A DNA stretch of 64,000 bases from assembly GCA_013213785.1 (NCBI GenBank), contig JABSPZ010000007.1:310001-374000 (forward strand), in the 5' to 3' direction. Each line of letters begins with the position of its first letter. Within the stretch, counting starts at the first letter, position 1. The notes under the pieces were generated by a model. It worked only from the letters and a program-made list of their open reading frames with translations, was not told the origin of the DNA and ran no database searches. A program made the translations under genes and the position numbers. Of this stretch, positions 48,733 through 61,666 are shown one piece after another. This DNA comes from Henriciella sp. Lineage in GTDB: Bacteria > Pseudomonadota > Alphaproteobacteria > Caulobacterales > Hyphomonadaceae.

Positions 48733-48902
48733 TTCTGGAACTCCGAGAGAGGAGGTCATATAAACAGGCTCATAAGTCTATACACTGCATAACATCACGC
48801 CTCTGGCATGCGAATATGCATGTAACTTTTTGCGGTGCTGAGCGCTTGCGGTTGCGGCGCGCATCCCGCATCTTGCGGCGAAACCGAAAGACGGAGTTTG
48901 GA

Positions 48903-50885
48903 TTGCCCGATACAGCTTTTCAGCATGCGCCAGACCGCCCCTGGATCTTTAGAACTTATGCCGGTCACTCGACGGCTGAAAAATCGAATGCGCTTTATCG
49001 GTCAAACCTATCGAAGGGACAAACGGGCCTGTCCATTGCTTTCGATTTACCAACCCAAACAGCCTATGATGCGGATCACATCTTGGCGCGCGGCGAGGTA
49101 GGGAAAGTCGGCGTGCCTGTTGGTCATCTCGGCGATATGCGGATCTTGTTTGATCAATTGCCGCTCGAAGAGATGAACACATCGATGACGATCAACGCTC
49201 CGGCGGCTTGGTTGTTGGCGCTGTACGTGGCGCTTGCAGATGAACGCGGCGATGATCGCAACAAACTCCGCGGCACCACACAAAATGACATCATCAAAGA
49301 ATACTTGTCGCGGGGAACCTACGTGTTCCCGCCGCAACCGAGTATGCGCTTGATCAGCGATATGATCAGCTGGTGTTACACCGAGGTCCCGAAATGGAAC
49401 CCGATGAATGTCTGCTCTTACCATTTGCAAGAGGCTGGAGCGACGCCTGAACAAGAATTGGCCTACGCTTTGGCAACAGCGTGCGCGGTTCTCGACGCCG
49501 TCCGGGCTGGGGGACAGGTCCCGGAGTCAGACTTCCCGACCGTGTTCGGGCGGATTTCATTCTTCGTGAATGCAGGTGTCCGCTTCGTCACGGAGCTTTG
49601 TAAGATGCGCGCCTTCGTCGATCTTTGGGAGGAGATTGGCCGTACGCGTTATGGCGTAACAGACGAAAAGGCCCTGCGCTTTCGCTACGGCGTCCAGGTT
49701 AATTCGTTGGGACTGACCGAACCACAGCCAGAAAACAATGTTTATCGGATTCTAATTGAGGCGCTGGCGGTGACCCTGTCAAAGCGCGCTCGCTGCCGCG
49801 CGCTGCAGCTTCCGGCTTGGAACGAAGCCCTCGGATTGCCGCGCCCGTGGGACCAGCAATGGTCACTGCGTATGCAGCAAATCCTCGCGTTTGAAACGGA
49901 CCTCTTGGAGTATGAGGATCTGTTCGATGGCAGTCACGTCGTTGAAGGCAAAACCAATGAGCTAAAAGAAGAGGCGCGTGACGAACTTGCAAACATCGAT
50001 GCGATGGGCGGGGCGGTTGAAGCCGTTGGATATATGAAAGAGAGCCTGGTTGGCGCACATATTCTCCGGGTGAAAGGCATTGAAAGCGGTTCCCTTCAAG
50101 TGGTTGGGGTCAATGCGTTCACGCAATCAGAAGAAAGCCCGCTAGGAGCTGGGAACGATGCGATCCAAACCGTCAATCCATTGGTCGAGCGGGAGCAGAT
50201 TGAAGCGCTAAACAAGTGGCGACGACAGCGGGACGACAGCGCGGTTGAGCAGGCTTTATTTGACCTCAAAGCAGCGGCCACATCGGGCGCGAACATTATG
50301 GAGCCAAGTATTGCCGCTGCTAAAGCCGGGGTCACGACCGGAGAGTGGGGCGCGACACTGCGAGACGTCTTCGGAGAGTTCCGCGGCCCTACCGGTGTTA
50401 GCGTGGTCATCGATACAGGTGGTGATGAGGACATCGAAGCTACGAAAACGCGCGTTGAGACCGTCTCAGCAAAACTAGGGAGAGACTTGACCTATGTGCT
50501 GGGCAAGCCAGGCTTGGATGGCCATTCAAACGGCGCCGAGCAAATTGCTGCGCGCGCCCGGGCCTGCGGCATGAAAGTGGTCTATGAGGGCATCCGGTTC
50601 ACACCATCCGAGATTGTGTCGCAGGCGGTCGAGGCAAAGGCCCATGTGATTGGCTTATCCATCCTATCTGGAAGCCATCTTGATCTGGTCCGAGAAACGC
50701 TTTCTGAGATGCAAAAGCAGGGATTCGATAGCGTACCTTTGGTGGTCGGCGGAATCATTCCGATCGAAGATGAGCAGGCACTGCGCCAGATGGGTGTGCG
50801 AAGAGTCTACACGCCGAAAGACTTCAAAATGACCGAAATCATGGATGATGTTGTCGACGTCGTTGAGGCGGCGTGGCTGGATTAG
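48903..50885 (+). CDS. B12-dependent acyl-CoA mutase, ethylmalonyl-CoA mutase (Ecm/MeaA) type
   Basis: RTYAGHSTAEKSNALYRSNLSKGQTGLSIAFDLPTQTAYDADH...NTSMTINAPAAWLLALY...B12 domain GKPGLDGHSNGAEQIAARARACGMKVVYEGIRFTP. TTG start at 48903 gives 660 aa and has GGAG upstream; ORF track extends to 48690, ATG at 48816 also possible. Confidence 0.9.
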   Translation: MPDTAFQHAPDRPWIFRTYAGHSTAEKSNALYRSNLSKGQTGLSIAFDLPTQTAYDADHILARGEVGKVGVPVGHLGDMRILFDQLPLEEMNTSMTINAPAAWLLALYVALADERGDDRNKLRGTTQNDIIKEYLSRGTYVFPPQPSMRLISDMISWCYTEVPKWNPMNVCSYHLQEAGATPEQELAYALATACAVLDAVRAGGQVPESDFPTVFGRISFFVNAGVRFVTELCKMRAFVDLWEEIGRTRYGVTDEKALRFRYGVQVNSLGLTEPQPENNVYRILIEALAVTLSKRARCRALQLPAWNEALGLPRPWDQQWSLRMQQILAFETDLLEYEDLFDGSHVVEGKTNELKEEARDELANIDAMGGAVEAVGYMKESLVGAHILRVKGIESGSLQVVGVNAFTQSEESPLGAGNDAIQTVNPLVEREQIEALNKWRRQRDDSAVEQALFDLKAAATSGANIMEPSIAAAKAGVTTGEWGATLRDVFGEFRGPTGVSVVIDTGGDEDIEATKTRVETVSAKLGRDLTYVLGKPGLDGHSNGAEQIAARARACGMKVVYEGIRFTPSEIVSQAVEAKAHVIGLSILSGSHLDLVRETLSEMQKQGFDSVPLVVGGIIPIEDEQALRQMGVRRVYTPKDFKMTEIMDDVVDVVEAAWLD

Positions 50886-50891
50886 GCTAAT

Positions 50892-51476
50892 CTACCACTG
50901 ACCCAGGCGCCGGAAGCGGATTTCACTGAGCTCAATGCCCCGCGTTTTATCTGGGACGACCGGACGCACGGAGATATAGTCTAAGGCGTTCGTATTCTCG
51001 AGAAGCTTCCTTGGGACATCGATTTCTGCGGTATAGGTGTTCCAATCCGGTTGGAGATCAAACTTGGTCCAGCCTGTATCGCCCGCTTTGCCGGTGGAGT
51101 AATTAAACTCGAAAGCCTCTGCGCCTGCGCCGTCTGTCGGCTTAACGGTCAGGGAAATTCGTAATTTGTGACCCGCATAGACGGTTTCGAGATCCGGTCC
51201 GAGACGAAAGTGAGCGTTGCGCTGAACATCAGCATCATTCGCGCCCTCTTCCGCGCGGATGGTGAGGACATCGTCTTCCAGCAAAAGCTCATAACCTTCA
51301 TAGCCGTCCATCCGGCACAGGTCTTGGCCTTTTAAGATGATCAGGCTGTAATCGGCCGGACCATCAGCGCCGCCAAATGGCCCACATTTTGGTTGCTGCC
51401 ATCCAAAATACATAGACCCGATCACCATCATCACGACGACGACGGCAACGATCGGGTAGAATACGATGTCTCTCAA
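50892..51476 (-). CDS. Hypothetical single-TM anchored protein (start uncertain, possible TTG at 51476)
   Basis: LRDIVFYPIVAVVVVMMVIGSMYFGWQQPKCGPFGGADGPADYSLI..., soluble beta-rich remainder; ORF track start 51569. Confidence 0.65.
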   Translation of the reverse strand: MRDIVFYPIVAVVVVMMVIGSMYFGWQQPKCGPFGGADGPADYSLIILKGQDLCRMDGYEGYELLLEDDVLTIRAEEGANDADVQRNAHFRLGPDLETVYAGHKLRISLTVKPTDGAGAEAFEFNYSTGKAGDTGWTKFDLQPDWNTYTAEIDVPRKLLENTNALDYISVRPVVPDKTRGIELSEIRFRRLGQW

Positions 51477-51616
51477 AGTGTCGCGTCCTTTGGCAAGGGG
51501 ATTGCTTGATAGGCTAGCATTCCTGTCTACGCTTTGATAGCAACGCGCTCGATGAAACGCGACCCACATTTTGGTGTCTGTCGCAGCCCTGAAGACTTTG
51601 CAATGAAAGCCGCCTT

Positions 51617-52330
51617 ATGCCGAAGCTTATTCTCACTCGCCACGGTCAAAGCCAATGGAACCTCGAAAACCGGTTTACCGGTTGGTGGGATGCCGACCTC
51701 ACTGAGAAAGGCGAAGCCGAAGCCACGAAAGGCGGCGAGCTTCTCAAAGCAGAAGGATTGGCGCCAACCTATGCGTTTACGAGCTATCAAACACGGGCCA
51801 TCCGGACGCTTTGGCTTGGCCTCGCAGCGATGGATCGTGCTTGGATCCCTGTTGAGAAACACTGGCGTCTCAATGAGCGTCATTATGGTGGCCTTACAGG
51901 TCTGGATAAAGCCGAGACGGCTGAGAAGCATGGCAAGGATCAGGTTCATATATGGCGCCGGTCTTACGATATTCCGCCACCTCCTATGGACGCAGATAGT
52001 CCCTACGATCTCTCGTCCGACACCCGGTATGAGGGTGTCCCGGTGCCATCCGCCGAAAGCTTGAAACTCACGCTCGAGCGCGTTCTGCCGTATTGGGACA
52101 GTGCGATCCGCCCCATTCTCGAAGGTGGACAAGACATGATTATCTCGGCACACGGCAATTCCCTGCGCGCCCTGGTGAAGCATTTATTCAAAGTGCCAGA
52201 TGAAACGATTACAGGCCTCGAAATTCCAACGGGGAATCCATTGTTGATTGAGCTTAATGATGCTTTGATGCCGTCATCTGCTCGATATCTCGATACCGAG
52301 CGTGCTCGCGATCTACCGGAGTTGCCATGA
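51617..52330 (+). CDS. gpmA: 2,3-bisphosphoglycerate-dependent phosphoglycerate mutase
   Basis: [33 protein letters not shown]...[22 protein letters not shown]...[16 protein letters not shown]. Confidence 0.96.
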   Translation: MPKLILTRHGQSQWNLENRFTGWWDADLTEKGEAEATKGGELLKAEGLAPTYAFTSYQTRAIRTLWLGLAAMDRAWIPVEKHWRLNERHYGGLTGLDKAETAEKHGKDQVHIWRRSYDIPPPPMDADSPYDLSSDTRYEGVPVPSAESLKLTLERVLPYWDSAIRPILEGGQDMIISAHGNSLRALVKHLFKVPDETITGLEIPTGNPLLIELNDALMPSSARYLDTERARDLPELP

Positions 52331-52770
52331 GTGCTCACGCCTTAAACATGCAGCGAGCTCTAGAGCTCGCAAAGCTCCAGTCTGGAAGAACAGGCCAAAA
52401 CCCGAGTGTTGGTTGTGTGATCTTAGATCGTGACGGTCAGCGCCTCGGCGAAGCCGCGACGGGCGATGGCGGGCGACCGCATGCTGAACAGCTCGCTTTG
52501 ACGAACATGCCGGTTGGAGCCGCTTCGGGCGGGACAGCTTATGTTACGCTCGAACCTTGCCGGCAGCGCTCGACCAAAGAGGCTTCATGCTCTCAACGCC
52601 TCGTAGATGCAGGGATAGCGCGCGTGGTGATCGCAACACGCGACCCGCATCCTCTCGGAAGCGGTGGAATAGCTCGTTTGCGCGAAGCTGGGATCCAAGT
52701 TGATCTTGGCATCTTAGGCGAGGAAGCAGATCTCTTTTACGCTGACTTTTTTGCGAGTGTGTCGTCGTAA
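52327..52770 (+). CDS. Stand-alone RibD-like CMP/dCMP-type deaminase domain protein
   Basis: [27 protein letters not shown]...[11 protein letters not shown]...[37 protein letters not shown]; no reductase domain. Confidence 0.87.
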   Translation: MSAHALNMQRALELAKLQSGRTGQNPSVGCVILDRDGQRLGEAATGDGGRPHAEQLALTNMPVGAASGGTAYVTLEPCRQRSTKEASCSQRLVDAGIARVVIATRDPHPLGSGGIARLREAGIQVDLGILGEEADLFYADFFASVSS

Positions 52771-52890
52771 GTGACGTGGCTCGTCCACCACAGCGCCGCC
52801 GCAAGATCGTAGAATCCTGATAAAACTGACTTGACCTTAACCTTTGTGGTGTCAGCTTCATAAAGTACGGTGAGTAATTGGAACGGTCCC

Positions 52891-53295
52891 ATGATCGGTA
52901 TCGTCGTTGTAAGTCACGGAAAACTAGCGCACGAGCTGGTGCGCGCGGCCGAGCACGTCGTTGGTCAGCAGGATGCTTTTGAAGCTCTCTCAATTGAAGC
53001 TGAAGACGATATTGATCAGCGCCGGGATGAAATCCGCGAGACGGTAAAAGCCTGTAATACCGGTAAGGGTGTGATCATTCTCACGGATATGTTTGGCGGG
53101 ACGCCGTCTAATCTTGCTCTGTCGAGCCTGACACCCGGAAAAATCGATGTGATTGGCGGCGTCAACTTACCGATGCTGATCCATTTGGCGCAAATCCGCT
53201 CTGAACTCACGCTGTCTGAAGCGGTTCAGGCGGCGAGCGAAGCTGGCAAACGCTATATCCGAATTGGATCTCAAGTGATGAGCCGAACAAAATGA
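52891..53295 (+). CDS. PTS EIIA component, mannose-type fold
   Basis: MIGIVVVSHGKLAHELVRAAEHVVG...GVIILTDMFGGTPSNLAL. Confidence 0.93.
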   Translation: MIGIVVVSHGKLAHELVRAAEHVVGQQDAFEALSIEAEDDIDQRRDEIRETVKACNTGKGVIILTDMFGGTPSNLALSSLTPGKIDVIGGVNLPMLIHLAQIRSELTLSEAVQAASEAGKRYIRIGSQVMSRTK

Positions 53296-53591
53296 GCGAA
53301 CAGTCCCGTCATATCCAAATCGTCAATCGCAAAGGCTTGCATGCGCGTGCCTCTGCCAAGCTTGCGCAATTAGCTTTGACCCTCCCGACGAAGGTGACGG
53401 TGAGCTTTGAAGGTGAAAGCGCGGATGCTCGCTCTATCATGGAGTTGCTCTGCCTTGGCGCAGGGATCGGGAATACCGTCGTTTTAACGGCGGAAGGCGA
53501 CGACGCGGTCTTTGCCTTAGACTCTGTGGAGAACCTCTTCGCAGACGGCTTCGGAGAGCTGGCAGAAGATGCGGCCTGCGCTTGTAAATAG
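53292..53591 (+). CDS. HPr family phosphocarrier
   Basis: IVNRKGLHARASAKLAQLA (His-15 motif GLHARA), SIMELLCLGAGIG. Confidence 0.95.
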   Translation: MSEQSRHIQIVNRKGLHARASAKLAQLALTLPTKVTVSFEGESADARSIMELLCLGAGIGNTVVLTAEGDDAVFALDSVENLFADGFGELAEDAACACK

Positions 53592-53594
53592 ACG

Positions 53595-55040
53595 CTAAAG
53601 CACCAGTGGCGCGAGCCAGAACCCAATCGCCGTGATCACGACTATTCCAATCAAATTCACCCGCACCCCGCGTTGGATCATTTGCCCGATTGGTACTTTG
53701 TCCGTGGCATAGATAATGGCGTTCGGGGCTGTCGCGACCGGCAGCATGAACGCACAACTGGCGGCAACGGCTGCAGGCGCTAATAGGCTCGCGGGTGCTG
53801 CACCAATAGCTGTCGCGAGCGCGCCCAAGATCGGGGCGAGCGTCGTCATGGTCGCGACATTGCTCGTTAGCTCTGTCAGGAAAATCACCAGCGCGACCAC
53901 CACCGCAATAAAGAAAATTGGTGGGAGCACAGATAGCGTTGTGAGCTGTTCGCCAATAAATTCAGAGAGGCCGGTTCGCGTAACGGCTTGGCCGAGGCTG
54001 ATCCCGCCGCCGAAAAGAATGAGTACGCCCCAAGGGATTTTGACTGCTTCTCCCCAAGTGAGAAGCGCGCGATTTTTGCCGCTACCAGCTGGGACCAGAA
54101 ACATTGCGATCGCGCCGGCTATGGCGATCCCCATGTCTCCTACGGCCATCAGCCATGGATAGGCCCATCCGCCTGATTCGGCTGCAAGCTGAACCGGAAC
54201 GCGCATCACCCAAAGCGAGGCTACGACACCAAACACGATCGCGGCGCGGGCTTCCGGCGCCGTGACGCCGCCCAGATCGCTTTTTTGCTCACGCACTTCT
54301 TGCATCGCGGCAGTGCCATCTCCCAGATTGGGGAGGCCGCGCGTGACAGCCCACCAAGCTACTGGAATCATTAGTGCGAGCGCCGGGATTCCGTATCCCA
54401 TCCATTGGCCAAATCCGATGGTCGTGCCTGTATTTTGCTCAAGCCAATCGATCGCGATGAGGTTAGTTGGCGTCCCGATAGGCGTGGCGACACCCCCGAG
54501 CGAGGCGGCATAGCAAACCCCGAGTAGGAGCGCTGTGACGAACTTGCCTGACTCATCTTTGAGCGCCGCTGCCGCGGAGATCGCGATCGGGACCATCATC
54601 AGAGTTGTCGCTGTGTTTGAGATCCACATAGACAGCAAAGCTGTCGCGATCATGAACCCAAAGATCAGCGCGGACGGATGCGAGCCGACGCGCGAGACGA
54701 TGTTCAAGGCGATGCGTTTGTGCAGGCCCCAGCGCTCAATCCCCAGCGCGATCACAAACCCCCCAAGCAGCAACATCACAATGGGGCTGGAGTATCCGGC
54801 GGCGGCTTCGCGGGCGCTTCCCGCTTCGATCAGCGGGATAACCACAAGCGGCAACAGCGATGTGACAGGAATGGGGATAGGTTCTGTGGCCCACCAGACG
54901 GCCATCCAAACCATTAAGGCGCCAATCGCCCATGCGGAGAAACTTAAGCTCTCTGGCGCTCCAACCAGCAGCATTAGCGCAGCGGCTATTGGGCCCAAAA
55001 ACAGACCAATCCGCTTGGTTAGGTTCATTGATCCATCCAT
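53595..55040 (-). CDS. SLC13/DASS family anion transporter
   Basis: MWWATEPIPIPVTSLLPLVVIPL...SPIVMLLLGGFVIALGIERWGLHKRIAL...WISNTATTLMMVPI...GGVATPIGTPTNLIAIDWLEQ. Confidence 0.93.
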   Translation of the reverse strand: MDGSMNLTKRIGLFLGPIAAALMLLVGAPESLSFSAWAIGALMVWMAVWWATEPIPIPVTSLLPLVVIPLIEAGSAREAAAGYSSPIVMLLLGGFVIALGIERWGLHKRIALNIVSRVGSHPSALIFGFMIATALLSMWISNTATTLMMVPIAISAAAALKDESGKFVTALLLGVCYAASLGGVATPIGTPTNLIAIDWLEQNTGTTIGFGQWMGYGIPALALMIPVAWWAVTRGLPNLGDGTAAMQEVREQKSDLGGVTAPEARAAIVFGVVASLWVMRVPVQLAAESGGWAYPWLMAVGDMGIAIAGAIAMFLVPAGSGKNRALLTWGEAVKIPWGVLILFGGGISLGQAVTRTGLSEFIGEQLTTLSVLPPIFFIAVVVALVIFLTELTSNVATMTTLAPILGALATAIGAAPASLLAPAAVAASCAFMLPVATAPNAIIYATDKVPIGQMIQRGVRVNLIGIVVITAIGFWLAPLVL

Positions 55041-55077
55041 CTTTGCACTGGGGCGATTTTGGTCGCCAGTGTCAAGA

Positions 55078-58315
<3,238 letters not shown>

Positions 58316-58319
<4 letters not shown>

Positions 58320-59212
58320 GGCTGACATTTACGATCGCGGCGGCTTTTGCCGCGGTCATAGCTTGTCAGGGATCGGTGTCTCCGCCTCCGGAAACGCCGC
58401 CCAATTTCAAAGCCTTGGACTGGATCAGTGAAGAAACGGATCCCGTTGCGCGTCTAACAGTACAGCCAGCGACGTGTCTCATTGCGCCTGAGGATCCAGC
58501 CGTTCAGCGGGGAGAATTGCTTTTCACCAGTCCGCTCCTGTTGGGCGGGCAGGCAGCCAAAGCGGGTCTCAGCTGCGCGTCTTGCCACCTAAATGGGCGC
58601 GGAAATCCTGACTTTGTGTTTTCTGGGATCTCCGGTGCGCCTGGCACCGCAGATATAACCAGCGGCCTCTTCTCGAAAATGCGCGCGGATCAGGTGTTTA
58701 ATCCTGTACCTATCCCGGACCTTGCTGCGCCGGAGGGCCAGCGATTGGTCAGTCGAAGTGCAGACGGCGCGCTTGAAGCGTTTTTGTCGGCTCAGATAAC
58801 TGAAGAGTTTGCCGGTGCAGCGCCTGCGAGATCAGTGATTGAAGACCTAGCCGCTTACATTCGATCTCTGGACGCTGCGACCTGTGACGCGAACGCCGAG
58901 CAAGCGCAGACTTGGCAGGATGAGATGAAACGCCTGCGCGTCGGTGCGGCCTATCTTGATACTGAACGTGTGGAAGATGCCTCGGCCTACCGGCTCGCAA
59001 TGCGCGCGGCGCTTGGGCGGCTGTATGAGCGATATCCTGCCTCCAAATTCGGAGGTCTATCGCAGGAACTGGTTTCGATAGGGCGAGCGCTTAGCCAAGC
59101 AGACCGGCTCGACATGCTGGACGAGCGATTGGATACCTTGGAGCGAGGATTGCGGCACGGCGAGCCTCAATCCTTTTATAATCGAGAGCATCTGGCGCGC
59201 TCACTTCCTTAG
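58316..59212 (+). CDS. Cytochrome c family protein (single CXXCH seen)
   Basis: LSCASCHLNGRGNPDF heme motif after lipoprotein-like N-terminus. Confidence 0.8.
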
Positions 59213-59766
59213 TGGGCGACGAGTTTGAGCGCGAGCTCTGGATCGGTGCCCTTTGTGTAGCGAATACAGGGACTATCGGTCCCACGCGCCAATCCAAACA
59301 AGGAGGCTTCGCCGACAGGCTGAAAGCCGAGTTTCCGTAAGATCGCTCCAGAGGCTGGATTGTCGGTGAAGTGACCAGACGAGAAACGCTCAATCTTCCG
59401 CTCGTTTTCGGCCCAATGTAGGAGGGCCGCGGCTGCCTCAGTGGTGTAGCCGAGGCCCCACCACGCTTCTCCGAGCCAATAACCGACCTCCCAGACCTCA
59501 AACGGCAGGAGGCGCAAGCTGACACATCCGATCATGCCATCAATTGGGTGGGTTATGGCGAACGAATAGCTCGAATCTTCCGACCAACTCTGCGGAATTT
59601 TCTCAAGCCAGGCCTCAGCATCCGCCATTTGATAAGGGTGCGGAACCCGGCCCAGATTCCAGGCAACACCCTTTGAACCAAGGCGCTCTACAATGTGAGA
59701 AGCGTCTTGTGGCAGCGGCGGGCGTAGAACCAACCGCTCTGTTCTGATGATTACGGGATCAGCCAT
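59209..59766 (-). CDS. GNAT family N-acetyltransferase (RimJ/RimL-like)
   Basis: RTERLVLRPPLPQDASHIVERL...WEVGYWLGEAWWGLGYTTEAAAALLHWA...DNPASGAILRKLGFQPVGE. Confidence 0.9.
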   Translation of the reverse strand: MADPVIIRTERLVLRPPLPQDASHIVERLGSKGVAWNLGRVPHPYQMADAEAWLEKIPQSWSEDSSYSFAITHPIDGMIGCVSLRLLPFEVWEVGYWLGEAWWGLGYTTEAAAALLHWAENERKIERFSSGHFTDNPASGAILRKLGFQPVGEASLFGLARGTDSPCIRYTKGTDPELALKLVAH

Positions 59767-59800
59767 CGCTGTCTCCATTTAGCCGAGGGCGGCCTTCTCC

Positions 59801-60355
59801 TCAATGTACCTCTGACAGAGCGGCCGCCGATTCTGTGTGCAATGCGTAGCGCCACGCGGCATCTTTTCCGCCTCGGGCGAGCGAAAACAGTTGCTTCTCG
59901 CCGACCCGTTGAAAGCCCAGTTTTTCTAGAACGCGGCCCGAGGCCGGGTTGTCTTGAAAGTGACCGGCGACGAATTGCGTGACGCCAAATTTGCCGGCGC
60001 CCCATTTCATCAGCGCGGCAGCGGCTTCAGTGGCGACACCTTTACCTTGCACAGCTTTGTCGACCCAGTATCCGATCTCCCAAGCCTCGCCGCTGGTGCG
60101 ATTGAATCCGACTGAGCCGATCACACCGGCTTCTTCATGGGTGATCACGAAGGCGTATTCGGTGCCCTGCTCGCGGGCTTTATCTGTGTAGGCGACCCAA
60201 TCGAGCGCATCTTTAGGGGCGTAAGGGTGTGGCAACCGCGCGAGATTGCGGGCCATATCCTTATCATTCACGCAGCAGGCAATCTGGCGTGCGTCTTTTT
60301 CCTCTGGCGGTCGCATTAAGAACCGCTCCGATTTGAACTCGAATGATCCACCCAT
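59801..60355 (-). CDS. GNAT family N-acetyltransferase (RimJ/RimL-like), paralogue of the preceding gene
   Basis: KSERFLMRPPEEKDARQIACC...WEIGYWVDKAVQGKGVATEAAAALMKWG...DNPASGRVLEKLGFQRVGE. Confidence 0.9.
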   Translation of the reverse strand: MGGSFEFKSERFLMRPPEEKDARQIACCVNDKDMARNLARLPHPYAPKDALDWVAYTDKAREQGTEYAFVITHEEAGVIGSVGFNRTSGEAWEIGYWVDKAVQGKGVATEAAAALMKWGAGKFGVTQFVAGHFQDNPASGRVLEKLGFQRVGEKQLFSLARGGKDAAWRYALHTESAAALSEVH

Positions 60356-60381
60356 TTGAGGTCTCCAATAGGAAGGCAAAG

Positions 60382-60410
60382 AAAAAGGGGAGGCAGTGAC
60401 CTGCCTCCCC
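60382..60410 (-). terminator. Rho-independent terminator of rplU-rpmA
   Basis: Minus strand GGGGAGGCAG-GTCA-CTGCCTCCCC followed by TTTTTC; perfect 10-bp stem. Confidence 0.88.
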
Positions 60411-60455
60411 TCGGAATTCTTTGGCCACCTCCTCGGCGGCCCTATCGTGACCGCG

Positions 60456-60725
60456 CTATTCTGCTGCGTCCGCGAGCGGTGCCACTGACACGTACTGGCG
60501 GTTGCCGCGCTTACGGGTAAATTCCACTTTGCCTTCCACGAGTGCGTAGAGCGTGTGGTCTTTGCCCATGCCGACGCCGCGACCCGGATAGGTCTTGGTG
60601 CCGCGCTGGCGGATAATAATGTTTCCAGGAATCACGTGCTCGCCACCATACTTCTTGGTGCCAAGGTACTTAGGATTTGAATCGCGTCCGTTCTTCGACG
60701 AGCCGCCTGATTTTTTATGAGCCAT
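60456..60725 (-). CDS. rpmA: 50S ribosomal protein L27
   Basis: [62 protein letters not shown]. Confidence 0.98.
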   Translation of the reverse strand: MAHKKSGGSSKNGRDSNPKYLGTKKYGGEHVIPGNIIIRQRGTKTYPGRGVGMGKDHTLYALVEGKVEFTRKRGNRQYVSVAPLADAAE

Positions 60726-60765
60726 AACCGGTCTCCAATCTCTGCATCAGCTTATAGCCGATAAC

Positions 60766-61446
60766 TTAGCCTTTCGCGAGCTCTTTCGCCTGGGCGACCC
60801 AGTCATTGCTCTCAAACTTCCCTGCAGCGCCGATTTTCTCTTCGAGAGCATCGATGTCTGCTTTCTTCATCTTCGCGATTTGCGCGTAGGTGGTGATGCC
60901 TTCAGCTTCCAGCTTGCCGGCGAAGACTTTACCGAGACCCTTCATTTTCGTCAGGTCGTCAGCTTTCGCTGGTGCGGCGGCTTTCTTAGGCGCTGCAGCT
61001 TTCTTCGCGGCTGGCTTTTCAGCTTCTGCCTTTTTAGCTGCTGGCTTCTTCGCCTCAGTCTTCGGAGCGGCCTCTGCTTTAGGAGCCTCTTCCTTCTTCG
61101 GCGCAGCTTTCTTCTTGGCTGGCGCTTTCTTTCCGTCAGCGAGGATAGAGTCGATCGTTACAACTGTTTGAAGCTGGCGATGACCTTTCTTACGACGGTA
61201 AGTGTTGCGCTGACGCTTTTTCATGATCAGCACTTTGGCGCCTTTGCGTTGCTCATCGACGGTGCCAACAACGCTGGCCCCAGCAACGAGAGGCTCGCCA
61301 ATGGTTACTTTCTTGTCGTCGCCGAGCATTAGAACATCATCAAATGTGACGTTCTCACCTGCGTCTGCGGCGAGTTTTTCAATGACGATCTTATCGCCTT
61401 CGGCAACTTTATACTGTTTGCCACCTGTCTTAATGACCGCGAACAT
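60766..61446 (-). CDS. rplU: 50S ribosomal protein L21 with Lys/Ala-rich linker and C-terminal HhH-like domain
   Basis: [25 protein letters not shown]...[16 protein letters not shown] then [11 protein letters not shown]... and [40 protein letters not shown]. Confidence 0.96.
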   Translation of the reverse strand: MFAVIKTGGKQYKVAEGDKIVIEKLAADAGENVTFDDVLMLGDDKKVTIGEPLVAGASVVGTVDEQRKGAKVLIMKKRQRNTYRRKKGHRQLQTVVTIDSILADGKKAPAKKKAAPKKEEAPKAEAAPKTEAKKPAAKKAEAEKPAAKKAAAPKKAAAPAKADDLTKMKGLGKVFAGKLEAEGITTYAQIAKMKKADIDALEEKIGAAGKFESNDWVAQAKELAKG

Positions 61447-61666
61447 GGCGCTCGTCCTTCTCAGAACTCAAAAAATGAAACTTTGGCCGCTGCCGACTCC
61501 GGCGCGGACATGAAGGCGCGGATAAACACTAAACAATCCACAGAGTCAAACCCATTTCCGCATGAAATGCAGGGTATCGCGCTTTTCACGAGGCGCCCAC
61601 AATTTCAGCCCTATTGCTGCCCCAGTCGCAAGGCACTTAAATAGCCGATCGAAAGGGGACTTCGTG

